Origin: Rutpela maculata
Lineage: Eukaryota; Arthropoda; Insecta; Coleoptera; Cerambycidae
Assembly (NCBI GenBank): GCA_936432065.2
Contig: OW386286.2
Location: forward strand, 116,213,519 to 116,277,518
Length of the DNA stretch: 64,000 bases
Reading direction: 5' to 3'
This document shows, piece after piece, positions 1 through 10,937 of the stretch. Within the stretch, counting starts at the first letter, position 1. Every line of letters begins with the position of its first letter. The notes below the pieces were generated by a model. The model did no database searches, had not been told where the DNA came from, and was given only the letters and a program-made list of their open reading frames with translations. Position numbers and translations under genes: made by a program.

Positions 1-233
1 TGGGCGGTTTGGAGGGCCTGTAGGGCTTTCATCAGTTCCAAGTGTTGGGCTTGGCTCTGTTCCCTTACTAGGACCAGCTCAGCTTTTACCTCTAAAAGCT
101 CCCGTCTTAGCCTGTTGTTTTCGTCCATTAGGAACCGCTCCTTCCTAGTGGGTGCCCTCTCAGGGGAGGCCTCTCTGGACGATGCCTCTGCGGATGAGGC
201 GGACGAGTTTTCGTCCATGTCCATTTGGTCCAT
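1..233 (-). CDS. ORF1 (gag-like) N-terminus of copy 0, partial
   Basis: The frame runs from an ATG at 233 to the window edge, about 77 residues. The start is acidic and Ser-rich (MDQMDMDENSS), followed by a Leu/Glu/Lys stretch that looks like a coiled coil. In other copies this region precedes a Gln-rich linker and three zinc knuckles. The N-terminus differs strongly from copies 1 and 3 but resembles copy 2, so two ORF1 N-terminal types are mixed in one array. An RNA-binding, RNP-forming role is inferred from the rest of ORF1. Confidence 0.65.
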   Translation of the reverse strand, partial: MDQMDMDENSSASSAEASSREASPERAPTRKERFLMDENNRLRRELLEVKAELVLVREQSQAQHLELMKALQALQTA

Positions 234-359
234 ACTGCCCTCCACAGTATGCGTCTGGCTAAAAGAAAGTGTATTAATTCCTGAAAATAAATTATTATTA
301 GTCCTGAAAGAAAAAGTTTTGTTAGTTGAAATGGTTGGGAAGGGGAAAAAAGGTAAAAC

Positions 360-384
360 AAAGTGTCCCCAGGCGGGGGACTTT
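360..384 (-). promoter_or_regulatory. Conserved 5'-UTR hairpin of the array element
   Basis: A stem AAAGT(gt)CCCC / GGGGACTTT with a two-base bulge and a short loop. It recurs in every copy: 360-384, 5467-5491, 10121-10145 and 15242-15266. Conservation across copies that differ elsewhere in the UTR suggests a functional RNA structure. The function is not known. Confidence 0.5.
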
Positions 385-1173
385 ATTTATCTTTTCTCTA
401 TTAGCGTCCTAAAAAGGACATCTAATAGTTCTCCTCTTCTCAAACTTCTTGTCTCCTCTCTCTACTCTCACTGTGGGGCTGCCACTTCACTGTTCGCCTG
501 GCTCCGAAGCGTCGACACAACACTACACTACTGCACTACTGTACTGCACTGCACTATTGATGTTCTCTCTTCGGCTGCTGGTTGAACTGTGCCGAGTCCG
601 GCGCCAATATTCTTGGCTATAGATGTCGGTCTCGGATGTCTGGGGCCGGGCAGGACTATTGCCCTTTACCCCAGTACATCGCTGTAGACCGGGAACCAGC
701 CTCGTGCAGGGCGGGCGAACTTACTTTACGTCGGCCCCACTCACAATTGTGAGCGGTGCAGACGATTTCGGTCCACCTCCCTGGGTCCTGGCTCGTTGGA
801 CCTTGCTGGCTAAGGCCTCTTCTGGCGTTCTTCTTTCTTCGTCTTCTGCTCTTCGCCGGCCTGTTTGCCCCCCGGGGGGTAGTCATCGGTCTGTTGGGTG
901 TTTTGGGTTTGTGGCGGGAGTGACTGCCGGTACACAAGATGCCAAGAGGCATCCTGTCATCCGGATCATCGGTAGGGTAAGGATGAGCTGTGTAGCTCGA
1001 GGAAGGGCAGACCTAACTGCTTTGGTAGCATTTTTGGTCTGCCCGGAGCTAGGGGGACTACAGGTACTGGACGGTTGTTTGTCCGGTACCCGCAGGGTCC
1101 TGGGTGGGTGGTTGGGTGTCGTCATGTCTCTTCCGTGGGGGTGGATCGTCGGTTGGTGGTATGCTTCTCATAC

Positions 1174-3886
1174 TCACCCGTTATCCAGGAGCTGCACCTT
1201 CGGCCGCTTGTGCCTCGGAGCGTCTGCTGGGTCATAGTCAGTTGCCTCCCTGACTAGTGGGTTCCCATGCTCCTCGGCAAGGGCGTACATCTTTCTGGCT
1301 CTCTGCTTGATGATCTCAGTGACCGGGGTGTATTCCAGGTCCCTGTAGATGTCCTCGTTGCGGATGAACCAGGGTGCATCGACTGCCGTTCTGAGGGCGA
1401 CGTTCTCCACTCTCTGGATCTGATGGAGGTAGCTCTTTGCTTGGTAGCCCCAAGCTACCGAAGCATACGTCAGCTGAGGCCGGATGAGGGACCTGATAAG
1501 CGTGAGCTTGTTCCTCAGGTTGAGTCTGCTCTGTCTACCCGTCATCGGGTAGATTAGGGCTCTCGTCCTCCTGGCCTTCTTGACGATGGCCTCCGTGTTC
1601 AGTCTCCATGTTAGGCCTTTGTCCATGACCACGCCAAGGTAGTTGGCGGAGTCGTGCCATTGGATGTCCTCACCAAACATGGAAACGTGACCTGTGGGGT
1701 TTTGTTTTCTTACCTTCTTGAAGAGTACCGCCTTGCTCTTCTCGGCGTTGACGGCTACCTTCCATCTGTTGCACCAGTCCTCTAGGAGGGTGGCCGCCTC
1801 CTGGAGGTTTCTGGTGGCTAGCCTGGCACTCCAGGATCTGGCAGTCAGGGCTGTGTCATCGGCGTAGAGGGCCATGGAGGTCCTCTCCGTCCGGGGTAGA
1901 TCGGATGTGAAGATGGAGAACAAGTGGGGGGACAGCACTGAGCCTTGGGGGACTCCTGCCTCCATTGTTCTGTACGTGGACACCCTGTCCACGATCTTCA
2001 CCCTCATCTGTCTCCTGTGGAGGTACGATCTCACTAGCTTGATGAGTGCAATGGGGTAACCCATACTCATCATTTTGGCTAGGAGACCGTCGTGCCAGAC
2101 CCTGTCGAAGGCTTTGGCAACGTCCAGGAACAGCGCTGCCGTGACCTGTCGTTGGTTGAACCCCTTCGTGACCTCCTCGGTGAGGCGGAGCACTTGGAGT
2201 TCGGTGGAGTGCCCTGTCCTGAAGGCGAACTGCTCGTCTGGGAGGACTTCCAGCTCTTCTGTCTTCTCGGCTATCCTCTTGAGTATGACTCGTTCGGCTA
2301 CCTTACTCATCGCTGGGAGTAGACTGATTGGCCTGTAAGAGGAAGGAAACATTAGGTTCTTACCTGGCTTTGGGATGACTATGACGTCGGCCTTTTTCCA
2401 CCTGGATGGGAAGTGTCTCAACCTCAACATTGCGTTGATGATGTTGACCATCGCCGCTACTCCTTTCCGGGGCAGCTTCTTGAGGGCGATGTTCCCAATG
2501 CCATCACATCCTGGAGCTTTCCTGGGTTTTAGGCTCCTTAGGATCTCCTTGACCTCCTCGGGGGTGGTCGGGGGGATGTGGTCATCATCTGGCAGACGGT
2601 TCATCCTACGTACCCTGCGCCTCACGTCGTCCTCCCAGTCCTCGTCCTCATCATCGAGTTGGTTTTCCCTACACTGCAGTTCCAAGCTGTCGGCAAAAGC
2701 CTCGGCTTTTTCCTGGCGAGTGTAGACAACACCATTCTCTCCGTGGATCGGGGGCATGGGAGTCCGCCGGTTTCGCAGGGCCCGTTGGGTGGTCCAGATG
2801 CTCCTGTCCTGTGTGTCCAGGGATTCCAGGTGGCGTTGCCACCCTTCTTGTCTGTGTTCCTGAAGGGCGGCCTTGACTCTCCGGCTCAGGGTGTTGTAGT
2901 GTCTCCTGTCCTCCGGGAGTCGGGTTCTCTGGGCCCGTCTCTTTGCACTGCGTCTGTCCCGTATCAGCTGCCTGGTTTCCTCTGGGAGGTTTGCCAGGGG
3001 AGCTGGTGCTCGCCTTGCTTCCGTCTCGGTGGTACTTACCCTTAGTGCCGCCTGGATCTGGTCCTCCAGGGAGGTGATGGCCCTCTCCACGTCTGCCTCA
3101 GTTTCGAGTCTGGGAATGTGTGCGATGTTCCTCTGCAGTTCTGCACGGAACACTTCCCAGTCCGTCCTCCTTTTGATGAATGTTGTCGTGTTCTCACCGT
3201 CCTTTTCTCCTAGTTCTAGGAGAATGGGGCTGTGATCGGTGGAACCATCCATCATGGCGGTGATTTCGGCTTCGAGGGGGATCTCCTTCAGCATCGCAAT
3301 GTCCAGGACGTCCGGCCTCCCAACACCATTGTCATGGGTCGGTCCCTCCGGGCCAAGGACCAGCAGGTTGCCATCGTGTCGTCCCAGGAATCGCAGTAGC
3401 TCTCGTCCTCGAGTGTTTGTGATCCTACTGTGCCATTCCGGGGACTTAGCGTTGAAGTCGCCGATGGCAACCGTCTGGGTCCCTGGGGGAAGAACCAAGT
3501 CCAGGTCTGCGTCTAGCAGCATGTTGTTGGGTGGCTGGTAGCAGGAGACCACTCTGATGTCGCCATTTCGTGCCGTGGACACTACTATGGCTGTGGCCTG
3601 CAGGTTCTCCGTCTCTGGGAGTAGGATCGGGTGGTGTGCGATGCTCGTCTTCACTAGCAGGGCTACTCCTCTCATTACTCGTCTGTATGGCCCCGTCCAG
3701 TCCTTCCTGTATACGTGGTAGCCTGGGAAGTTGATAGCCTGGTCTGGTCGCAGCTTCGTTTCCTGCAGTGCCATTATGTCTGTCACCCCTGGCGAGGAGT
3801 TCCTCTACCTCGAGTTTTCTCTCTCGCAGTCCGTTGACATTCCACGATGCGACCTGCAGGAACCCTGGTTTGACCTGAAACAACAT
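1174..3886 (-). pseudogene. ORF2 of copy 1: endonuclease + reverse transcriptase, frameshifted
   Basis: It encodes an APE-like endonuclease (WNVNG, QETK, GDFN, TDHS motifs) followed by a reverse transcriptase with LFLDVAKAFD, GVPQGS and YADD. The start ATG (3886-3884) overlaps the ORF1 stop as TAATG. Relative to copy 3, two bases are missing near 3780 (the GDIDIMA region), so the frame breaks after about 35 codons. The downstream 870-residue frame is otherwise open. Such proteins nick the target and prime cDNA synthesis there. This copy could not make the full enzyme without the lost bases. Confidence 0.85.
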
Positions 3887-5334
3887 TATACATTAGTAAA
3901 TGCTGGCATTTGTGCAAAAAATGCGCTCATTGCTGAGCACATTTGTTGCATCTGTGCAAGCACCGCGGTGAGGTTTTGGGCCTCAGCGGGTGCCTGCTGC
4001 CTGGGGGCTGGGCCTGGGTTCTGTCCCTTCCCTGCCTTGCCCTGAGCTACGCTGGCGTAGCTCAGGCCTCCAGTTGTGGGTGTTGCCTTTTTAGGGGCAG
4101 CACCGGTCTGGGTTGGCTTGGCTGCGGGGGCTGGTTTCGCCGCCGCCGTCTTCTTGGGGTACTTGGGGCACCCTCTGTAACTGGCTGGGTGTGCCCCCTG
4201 GCAGTTGGCACACTTCGCCGGTACATTTCGGGGCTTCTCGCAGTCCCCGGAGTGGTGTGGCTCTGCGCACTTCACGCACTTGGCCTGTGCGGTGCAGTGT
4301 CCTTGGGCATGGCCGAACCTTTGGCAGCGGTGACACTGCGCAATTGCCAGGGCGGCTTTCTGCCTCTCGGTCCTAACTACCAGTGAGCAGCAGCGGCTCA
4401 CCGATAGTATCCTCTCCTCGTTGAGGGGGACCTGGACGAGCATCAGGGGGATCTCTTTCTTGGTCCTCCTTGAAGTCATCCTATGGACGGCCACTGGGTT
4501 GAAGCCCTGGGTCTGGAGGTCCTCCTTGACCTCCTCCCCGGTGACTCCGCTGGGGATCCCTCGGATTACTACTCTCAGTAATCGGTCCTCGGGTAGGGCG
4601 TATGTGTGATATTCGCGCTTTTCCTGCGCGAACATCCTTGTCATACGCCTGTAGTCTTCGGGCGTTTGGGGCTCGATGGCGATCCCCTCTCGCACGGTCC
4701 TGGCCTTGGTGAACTTAATCCCTGACTCGTCCAGCCTCTGCCGGACAGCCGACCAGGTCTCCGCCTTTCGGAGGATCACTGGTGGGATTTTGAGGTCCTT
4801 TTCTTTGGGGGTTGGTTGGCTGGGGGCCCTCTGCTCGGCCCGGCTGGTGGTTGGGGCCTCCTGGGTGTTGTTCTGCACCTGGGACTCCTGGTTGGCCTGC
4901 TTTTTCGCCCTTGTCCTGGTGACAAGGGTGAAGTCACTGTCGCTGTCCGTGTCAGCGTCAGCTTTTCGCTTGGGGGCCTCTTTTTGTGCGGGTTGCACCA
5001 CCGGGGTCGGGGGTTGGTCCTGGACCATGGGCTGGGCCTGGGGCTGGATCTGGGCCTGGGACGGGACCTGGGGCTGCGAGGCCTGGAGGGCTCGCATGGC
5101 TGTTACCAGTTCTGTTAACTGGGCACCTTGGACCTCGTTTTTAGCTTTCTGCTCCTCGTACTGGGTACGTTGAGCTTCCAGCTGTTTGGCCATTTCTGCT
5201 CTAAGCTGGGCCATCCTCTGCGTGACGTCTGTCAGCTGAGCTCGCAGGGCTGCGTTTTCGGCCCTGAGGCTGGCGATCAGGCCCTCTTGGGTCTCGTACT
5301 CCATGTTTGTTGGAGTTGGCCCTCTGGGGTCCAT
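3886..5334 (-). CDS. ORF1 of copy 1: gag-like zinc-knuckle protein
   Basis: About 482 residues from the ATG at 5334; an upstream in-frame start at 5394 is GTG. Domains in order: short N-terminal tail, coiled-coil-like Glu/Gln/Ala segment, Gln/Pro-rich linker, basic patch, a conserved fold (around the KIPPVILRKAETW motif), then three zinc knuckles of CX2CX4HX4C, CX2CX4HX3C and CX2CX3HX6C type, and an Ala/Pro/Gln-rich tail. This layout is typical of jockey-clade Gag proteins, which bind element RNA. It is the only fully open ORF1 in the window. ORF2 follows with a one-base stop-start overlap. Confidence 0.88.
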   Translation of the reverse strand: MDPRGPTPTNMEYETQEGLIASLRAENAALRAQLTDVTQRMAQLRAEMAKQLEAQRTQYEEQKAKNEVQGAQLTELVTAMRALQASQPQVPSQAQIQPQAQPMVQDQPPTPVVQPAQKEAPKRKADADTDSDSDFTLVTRTRAKKQANQESQVQNNTQEAPTTSRAEQRAPSQPTPKEKDLKIPPVILRKAETWSAVRQRLDESGIKFTKARTVREGIAIEPQTPEDYRRMTRMFAQEKREYHTYALPEDRLLRVVIRGIPSGVTGEEVKEDLQTQGFNPVAVHRMTSRRTKKEIPLMLVQVPLNEERILSVSRCCSLVVRTERQKAALAIAQCHRCQRFGHAQGHCTAQAKCVKCAEPHHSGDCEKPRNVPAKCANCQGAHPASYRGCPKYPKKTAAAKPAPAAKPTQTGAAPKKATPTTGGLSYASVAQGKAGKGQNPGPAPRQQAPAEAQNLTAVLAQMQQMCSAMSAFFAQMPAFTNV

Positions 5335-6271
5335 ACCGTCCTCCACGGTATGTTCCTGGCTATCTGAAATAAAGTTTATATTAATATCTGGCACAAAGTT
5401 ATTATTAGTCCTGAAAGAAAAATTTTTATTAGTAGAAATGGTTGGAATGGGGAAAAAGGTAAAAACAAAGTGTCCCCAGGCGGGGGACTTTATATATCTT
5501 TTTACACTAGTGTCTTGAGAAAGACAACTAGTGTTTCTCCTCTTCTCACTCCTCTCCTATTGTAACGCTTGCACACGCTACAATACGCACTCACTGTGGG
5601 GCTGCCACTTCGTTGTTCACTGACTGCACTGGGAAACTGCACTACTCACTAGGTGGTCTGCTCGCTTCGGAGTCTCGGTGAACTGTGTGCCGAGTCCGGC
5701 GCCAATATTCTTGGCTATAGATGTCGGTCTCGGATGTCTGGGGCCGGGCAGGACTATTGCCCTTTACCCCAGTACATCGCTGTAGACCGGGGACCAGCCT
5801 CGTGCAGGGCGGGCGAACTTACTTTACGTCGGCCCCACTCACAATTGTGAGCGGTGCAGACGATTTCGGTCCACCTCCCTGGGTCCTGGCTCGTTGGACC
5901 TTGCTGGCTAAGGCCTCTTCTGGCGTTCTTCTTTCTTCGTCTTCTGCTCTTCGCCAGCTTGTTTGCCCCCCGGGGGGTAGTCATCGGTCTGTTGGGTGTT
6001 TTGGGTTTGTGGCGGGAGTGACTGCCGGTACACAAGATGCCAAGAGGCATCCTGTCATCCGGATCATCGGTAGGGTAAGGATGAGCTGTGTAGCTCGAGG
6101 AAGGGCAGACCTAACTGCTTTGGTAGCATTTTTGGTCTGCCCGGAGCTAGGGGGACTACAGGTACTGGACGGTTGTTTGTCCGGTACCCGCAGGGTCTTG
6201 GGTGGGTGGTTGGGTGTCGTCATGTCTCTTCCGTGGGGGTGGATCGTCGGTTGGTGGTATGCTTCTCATAC

Positions 6272-8652
6272 TCACCCGTTATCCAGGAGCTGCACCTTCG
6301 GCCGCTTGTGCCTCGGAGCGTCTGCTGGGTCATAGTCAGTTGCCTCCCTGACCAGTGGGTTCCCATGCTCCTCGGCAAGGGCGTACATCTTTCTGGCTCT
6401 CTGCTTGATGATCTCAGTGACCGGGGTGTATTCCAGGTCCCTGTAGATGTCCTCGTTGCGGATGAACCAGGGTGCATCGACTGCCGTTCTGAGGGCGACG
6501 TTCTCCACTCTCTGGATCTGATGGAGGTAGCTCTTTGCTTGGTAGCCCCAAGCTACCGAAGCATACGTCAGCTGAGGCCGGATGAGGGACCTGATAAGCG
6601 TGAGCTTGTTCCTCAGGTTGAGTCTGCTCTGTCTACCCGTCATCGGGTAGATTAGGGCTCTCGTCCTCCTGGCCTTCTTGACGATGGCCTCCGTGTTCAG
6701 TCTCCATGTTAGGCCTTTGTCCATGACCACGCCAAGGTAGTTGGCGGAGTCGTGCCATTGGATGTCCTCACCAAACATGGAAACGTGACCTGTGGGGTTT
6801 TGTTTTCTTACCTTCTTGAAGAGTACCGCCTTGCTCTTCTCGGCGTTGACGGCTACCTTCCATCTGTTGCACCAGTCCTCTAGGAGGGTGGCCGCCTCCT
6901 GGAGGTTTCTGGTGGCTAGCCTGGCACTCCAGGATCTGGCAGTCAGGGCTGTGTCATCGGCGTAGAGGGCCATGGAGGTCCTCTCCGTCCGGGGTAGATC
7001 GGATGTGAAGATGGAGAACAAGTGGGGGGACAGCACTGAGCCTTGGGGGACTCCTGCCTCCATTGTTCTGTACGTGGACACCCTGTCCACGATCTTCACC
7101 CTCATCTGTCTCCTGTGGAGGTACGATCTCACTAGCTTGATGAGTGCAATGGGGTAACCCATACTCATCATTTTGGCTAGGAGACCGTCGTGCCAGACCC
7201 TGTCGAAGGCTTTGGCAACGTCCAGGAACAGCGCTGCCGTGACCTGTCGTTGGTTGAACCCCTTCGTGACCTCCTCGGTGAGGCGGAGCACTTGGAGTTC
7301 GGTGGAGTGCCCTGTCCTGAAGGCGAACTGCTCATCTGGGAGGACTTCCAGCTCTTCTGTCTTCTCGGCTATCCTCTTGAGTATGACTCGTTCGGCTACC
7401 TTACTCATCGCTGGGAGTAGACTGATTGGCCTGTAAGAGGAAGGAAACATTAGGTTCTTACCTGGCTTTGGGATGACTATGACGTCGGCCTTTTTCCACC
7501 TGGAAGGGAAGTGTCTCAACCTCAACATTGCGTTGATGATGTTGACCATCGCCGCTACTCCTTTCCGGGGCAGCTTCTTGAGGGCGATGTTCCCAATGCC
7601 ATCACATCCTGGAGCTTTCCTGGGTTTTAGGCTCCTTAGGATCTCCTTGACCTCCTCGGGGGTGGTCGGGGGGATGTGGTCATCATCTGGCAGACGGTTC
7701 ATCCTACGTACCCTGCGCCTCACGTCGTCCTCCCAGTCCTCGTCCTCATCATCGAGTTGGTTTTCCCTACACTGCAGTTCCAAGCTGTCGGCAAAAGCCT
7801 CGGCTTTTTCCTGGCGAGTGTAGACAACACCATTCTCTCCGTGGATCGGGGGCATGGGAGTCCGCCGGTTTCGCAGGGCCCGTTGGGTGGTCCAGATGCT
7901 CCTGTCCTGTGTGTCCAGGGATTCCAGGTGGCGTTGCCACCCTTCTTGTCTGTGTTCCTGAAGGGCGGCCTTGACTCTCCGGCTCAGGGTGTTGTAGTGT
8001 CTCCTGTCCTCCGGGAGTCGGGTTCTCTGGGCCCGTCTCTTTGCACTGCGTCTGTCCCGTATCAGCTGCCTGGTTTCCTCTGGGAGGTTTGCCAGGGGAG
8101 CTGGTGCTCGCCTTGCTTCCGTCTCGGTGGTACTTACCCTTAGTGCCGCCTGGATCTGGTCCTCCAGGGAGGTGATGGCCCTCTCCACGTCTGCCTCGGT
8201 TCCGGGGACTTAGCGTTGAAGTCGCCGATGGCAACCGTCTGGGTCCCTGGGGGAAGAACCAAGTCCAGGTCTGCGTCTAGCAGCATGTTGTTGGGTGGCT
8301 GGTAGCAGGAGACCACTCTGATGTCGCCATTTCGTGCCGTGGACACTACTATGGCTGTGGCCTGCAGGTTCTCCGTCTCTGGGAGTAGGATCGGGTGGTG
8401 TGCGATGCTCGTCTTCACTAGCAGGGCTACTCCTCTCATTACTCGTCTGTATGGCCCCGTCCAGTCCTTCCTGTATACGTGGTAGCCTGGGAAGTTGATA
8501 GCCTGGTCTGGTCGCAGCTTCGTTTCCTGCAGTGCCATTATGTCTATGTCACCCCTGGCGAGGAGTTCCTCTACCTCGAGTTTTCTCTCTCGCAGTCCGT
8601 TGACATTCCACGATGCGACCTGCAGGAACCCTGGTTTGACCTGAAACAACAT
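6272..8652 (-). pseudogene. ORF2 of copy 2, deletion in endonuclease
   Basis: The N-terminal endonuclease half (8652 to about 8200) reads to GDFNAKSPE. Sequence then jumps to the region just before the MERAITSLE motif. About 330 bp are missing relative to copy 3 (junction near 8200), and the frame changes. The TDHS end of the endonuclease and part of the linker are lost. The RT frame (8188-6272) is open, with LFLDVAKAFD, GVPQGS and YADD. The copy is dead for autonomous target nicking. Confidence 0.85.
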
Positions 8653-9987
8653 TATACATTAGTAAATGCTGGCATTTGTGCAAAAAATGCGCTCATTGCT
8701 GAGCACATTTGTTGCATCTGTGCAAGCACCGCGGTGAGGTTTTGGGCCTCAGCGGGTGCCTGCTGCCTGGGGGCTGGGCCTGGGTTCTGTCCCTTCCCTG
8801 CCTTGCCCTGAGCTACCCTGGCGTAGCTCAGGCCTCCAGTTGTGGGTGTTGCCTTTTTAAGGGCAGCACCGGTCTGGGTTGGCTTGGCTGCGGGGGCTGG
8901 TTTCGCCGCCGCCGTCTTCTTTGGGTACTTGGGGCACCCTCTGTAACTGGCTGGGTGTGCCCCCTGGCAGTTGGCACACTTCGCCGGTACGTTTCGGGGC
9001 TTCTCGCAGTCCCCGGAGTGGTGTGGCTCTGCGTACTTCACGCACTTGGCCTGTGCGGTGCAGTGTCCTTGGGCATGGCCGAACCTTTGGCAGCGGTGAC
9101 ACTGCGCAATTGCCAGGGCGGCTTTCTGCCTCTCGGTCCTAACTACCAGTGAGCAGCAACGGCTCACCGATAGTATCCTCTCCTCGTTGAGGGGGACCTG
9201 GACGAGCATCAGGGGATCTCTTTCTTGGTCCTCCTTGAAGTCATCCTATGGACGGCCACTGGGTTGAAGCCCTGGGTCTGGAGGTCCTCCTTGACCTCCT
9301 CCCCGGTGACTCCGCTGGGGATCCCTCGGATTACTACTCTCAGTAATCTGTCCTCGGGTAGGGCGTATGTGTGGTATTCGCGCTTTTCCTGCGCGAACAT
9401 CCTTGTCATACGCCTGTAGTCTTCGGGCGTTTGGGGCTCGATGGCGATCCCCTCTCGCACGGTCCTGGCCTTGGTGAACTTAATCCCTGACTCGTCCAGC
9501 CTCTGCCGGACAGCTGACCAGGTCTCCGCCTTTCGGAGGATCACTGGTGGGATTTTGAGGTCCTTTTCTTTGGGGGTTGGTTGGCTGGGGGCCCTCTGCT
9601 CGGCCCGGCTGGTGGTTGGGGCCTCCTGGGTGCTGTTCTGCACCTGGGGCTCCTGGTTGGCCTGGTTGGCCTGCTTTTTCGCCCTTGCCCTGGTGACAAG
9701 GGTGAATTCGCCGTCACTCTCCGTGTCGGCGTCGGCCTTCCTTTTGGGGGTCTCCTTCACGGGACCCTGTGGGCGGGCCTGTGTTTGGGCCTGGGTCTGG
9801 GCCTGGGTCTGGGCCTGGACCAGGGGCTGCGTCGGGGGGGCCTGGTGCTGCACCTGGGGGGCCTGGAGTGTTTGGTTGGCCTGGATAGTGGCTATTGCGG
9901 CCATCAGGTTGGTGTAGTGGCCCTGGCTTTGCTCCCGGCTCTGCGCAAGCTCGGTTTTTACGGCACGTCCATGTCCATGTTATCCAT
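8652..9987 (-). pseudogene. ORF1 of copy 2, three lesions
   Basis: The expected ATG is at 9987 (MDNMDMD), followed within a few codons by a deletion and TAA. The coiled-coil segment present in copy 0 is missing. A second break is one G lost from a G run near 9210, which separates the central frame (9904-9209) from the zinc-knuckle frame (9209-8652). In the second knuckle a zinc-ligand Cys is Tyr (CVKYAEPHH), so a ligand is also lost. The Gln/Ala/Pro linker differs from copies 1 and 3, with a QAQT repeat. Confidence 0.85.
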
Positions 9988-10937
9988 ACTGCCCTCCACA
10001 GTATGCGTCTGGCTATCTGAAAGGAAAAGTGTATTAATAACTGGCACTAGGTTATTATTAGTCCTGAAAGAAAAGTTATGATTAGTAGCAATGTTTGGGA
10101 AGGGGGTAAAGGTAAAAAACAAAGTGTCCCCAGGCGGGGGACTTTATTTATCTTTTGCTATTAGTGTCCTAAAAAGGACATCTAATAGTTCTCCTCTTCT
10201 TATACTTGCTTGTCGCCTCTCTCTACTCTCACTGTGGGGCTGCCACTTCACTGTTCGCCTGGCTCCGAAGCGTCGACACAACACTACACTACTGCACCAC
10301 TGTACTGCACTGCACTATTGATGTTCTCTCTTCGGCTGCTGGTTGAACTGTGACGCCGAGTCCGCCGCCAATATTCTTGGCTAGAGATGTCGGTCTCGGA
10401 TGTCTGGGGCCGGGCAGGACTATTGCCCTTTACCCCAGTACATCGCTGTAGACCGGGGACCGGCCTCGTGCAGGGCGGGCGAACTTACTTTACGTCGGCC
10501 CCACTCACAAATGTGAGCGGTGCAGACGATTTCGGTCCACCTCCCTGGGTCCTGGCTCGTTGGACCTTGCTGGCTAAGGCCTCTTCTGGCGTTCTTCTTT
10601 CTTCGTCTTCTGTTCTTCGCCAGCTTGTTTGCCCCCCGGGGGGTAGTCATCGGTCTGTTGGGTGTTTTGGGTTTGTGGCTGGAGTGACTGCCGGTACACA
10701 AGATGCCAAGAGGCATCCTGTCATCCGGATCATCGGTAGGGTAAGGATGAGCTGTGTAGCTCGAGGAAGAGCAGACCTAACTGCTTTGGTAGCATTTTTG
10801 GTCTGCCCAGAGCTAGGGGGACTACAGGTACTGGACGATTGTTTGTCCGGTACCCGCAGAGTCTTGGGTGGGTGGTTGGGTATCGTCATGTCTCTTCCGT
10901 GGGGGTGGATCGTCGGTTGGTGGTATGCTTCTCATAC

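Larger units (their letters stand above)
1..601 (-). mobile_element. Jockey-clade non-LTR element, copy 0 (5' part only, cut by window start)
   Basis: The minus strand carries a 5' UTR (about 234-601) and the first codons of ORF1. The 5' end abuts the 3' end of copy 1 at 601/602 with no spacer. The UTR matches the same region of copies 2 and 3 closely, including the conserved hairpin at 360-384. The rest of the element lies outside the window, so the array continues to the left. Confidence 0.85.
602..5699 (-). mobile_element. Jockey-clade non-LTR retrotransposon, copy 1 (full length)
   Basis: About 5.1 kb. In element orientation it has a 5' UTR (5699-5335), ORF1 (5334-3886), ORF2 (3886-1174) and a 572-bp 3' UTR (1173-602). 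The 3' end is CAAGAATATTGGCG with no poly(A). It is joined head to tail to copy 0 on the left and copy 2 on the right. ORF1 is intact and ORF2 has a 2-bp deletion. Jockey clade is inferred from the triple zinc knuckle in ORF1 and from an APE endonuclease plus RT without RNase H in ORF2. Confidence 0.9.
5700..10365 (-). mobile_element. Jockey-clade non-LTR retrotransposon, copy 2 (internally deleted)
   Basis: About 4.67 kb with the same structure as copies 1 and 3. It is shortened by a deletion of about 330 bp in ORF2 and another deletion in the ORF1 N-terminus. Both termini are intact and fused to copies 1 and 3. The UTRs and RT region are almost identical to copy 1. Confidence 0.9.

Noticed and set aside
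623..1237. Long plus-strand ORFs over the 3' UTR and ORF2 of the array element (also at 5721 and 10387)
   Set aside because: They are antisense to the retrotransposon, recur only because the element recurs, and show no domain.
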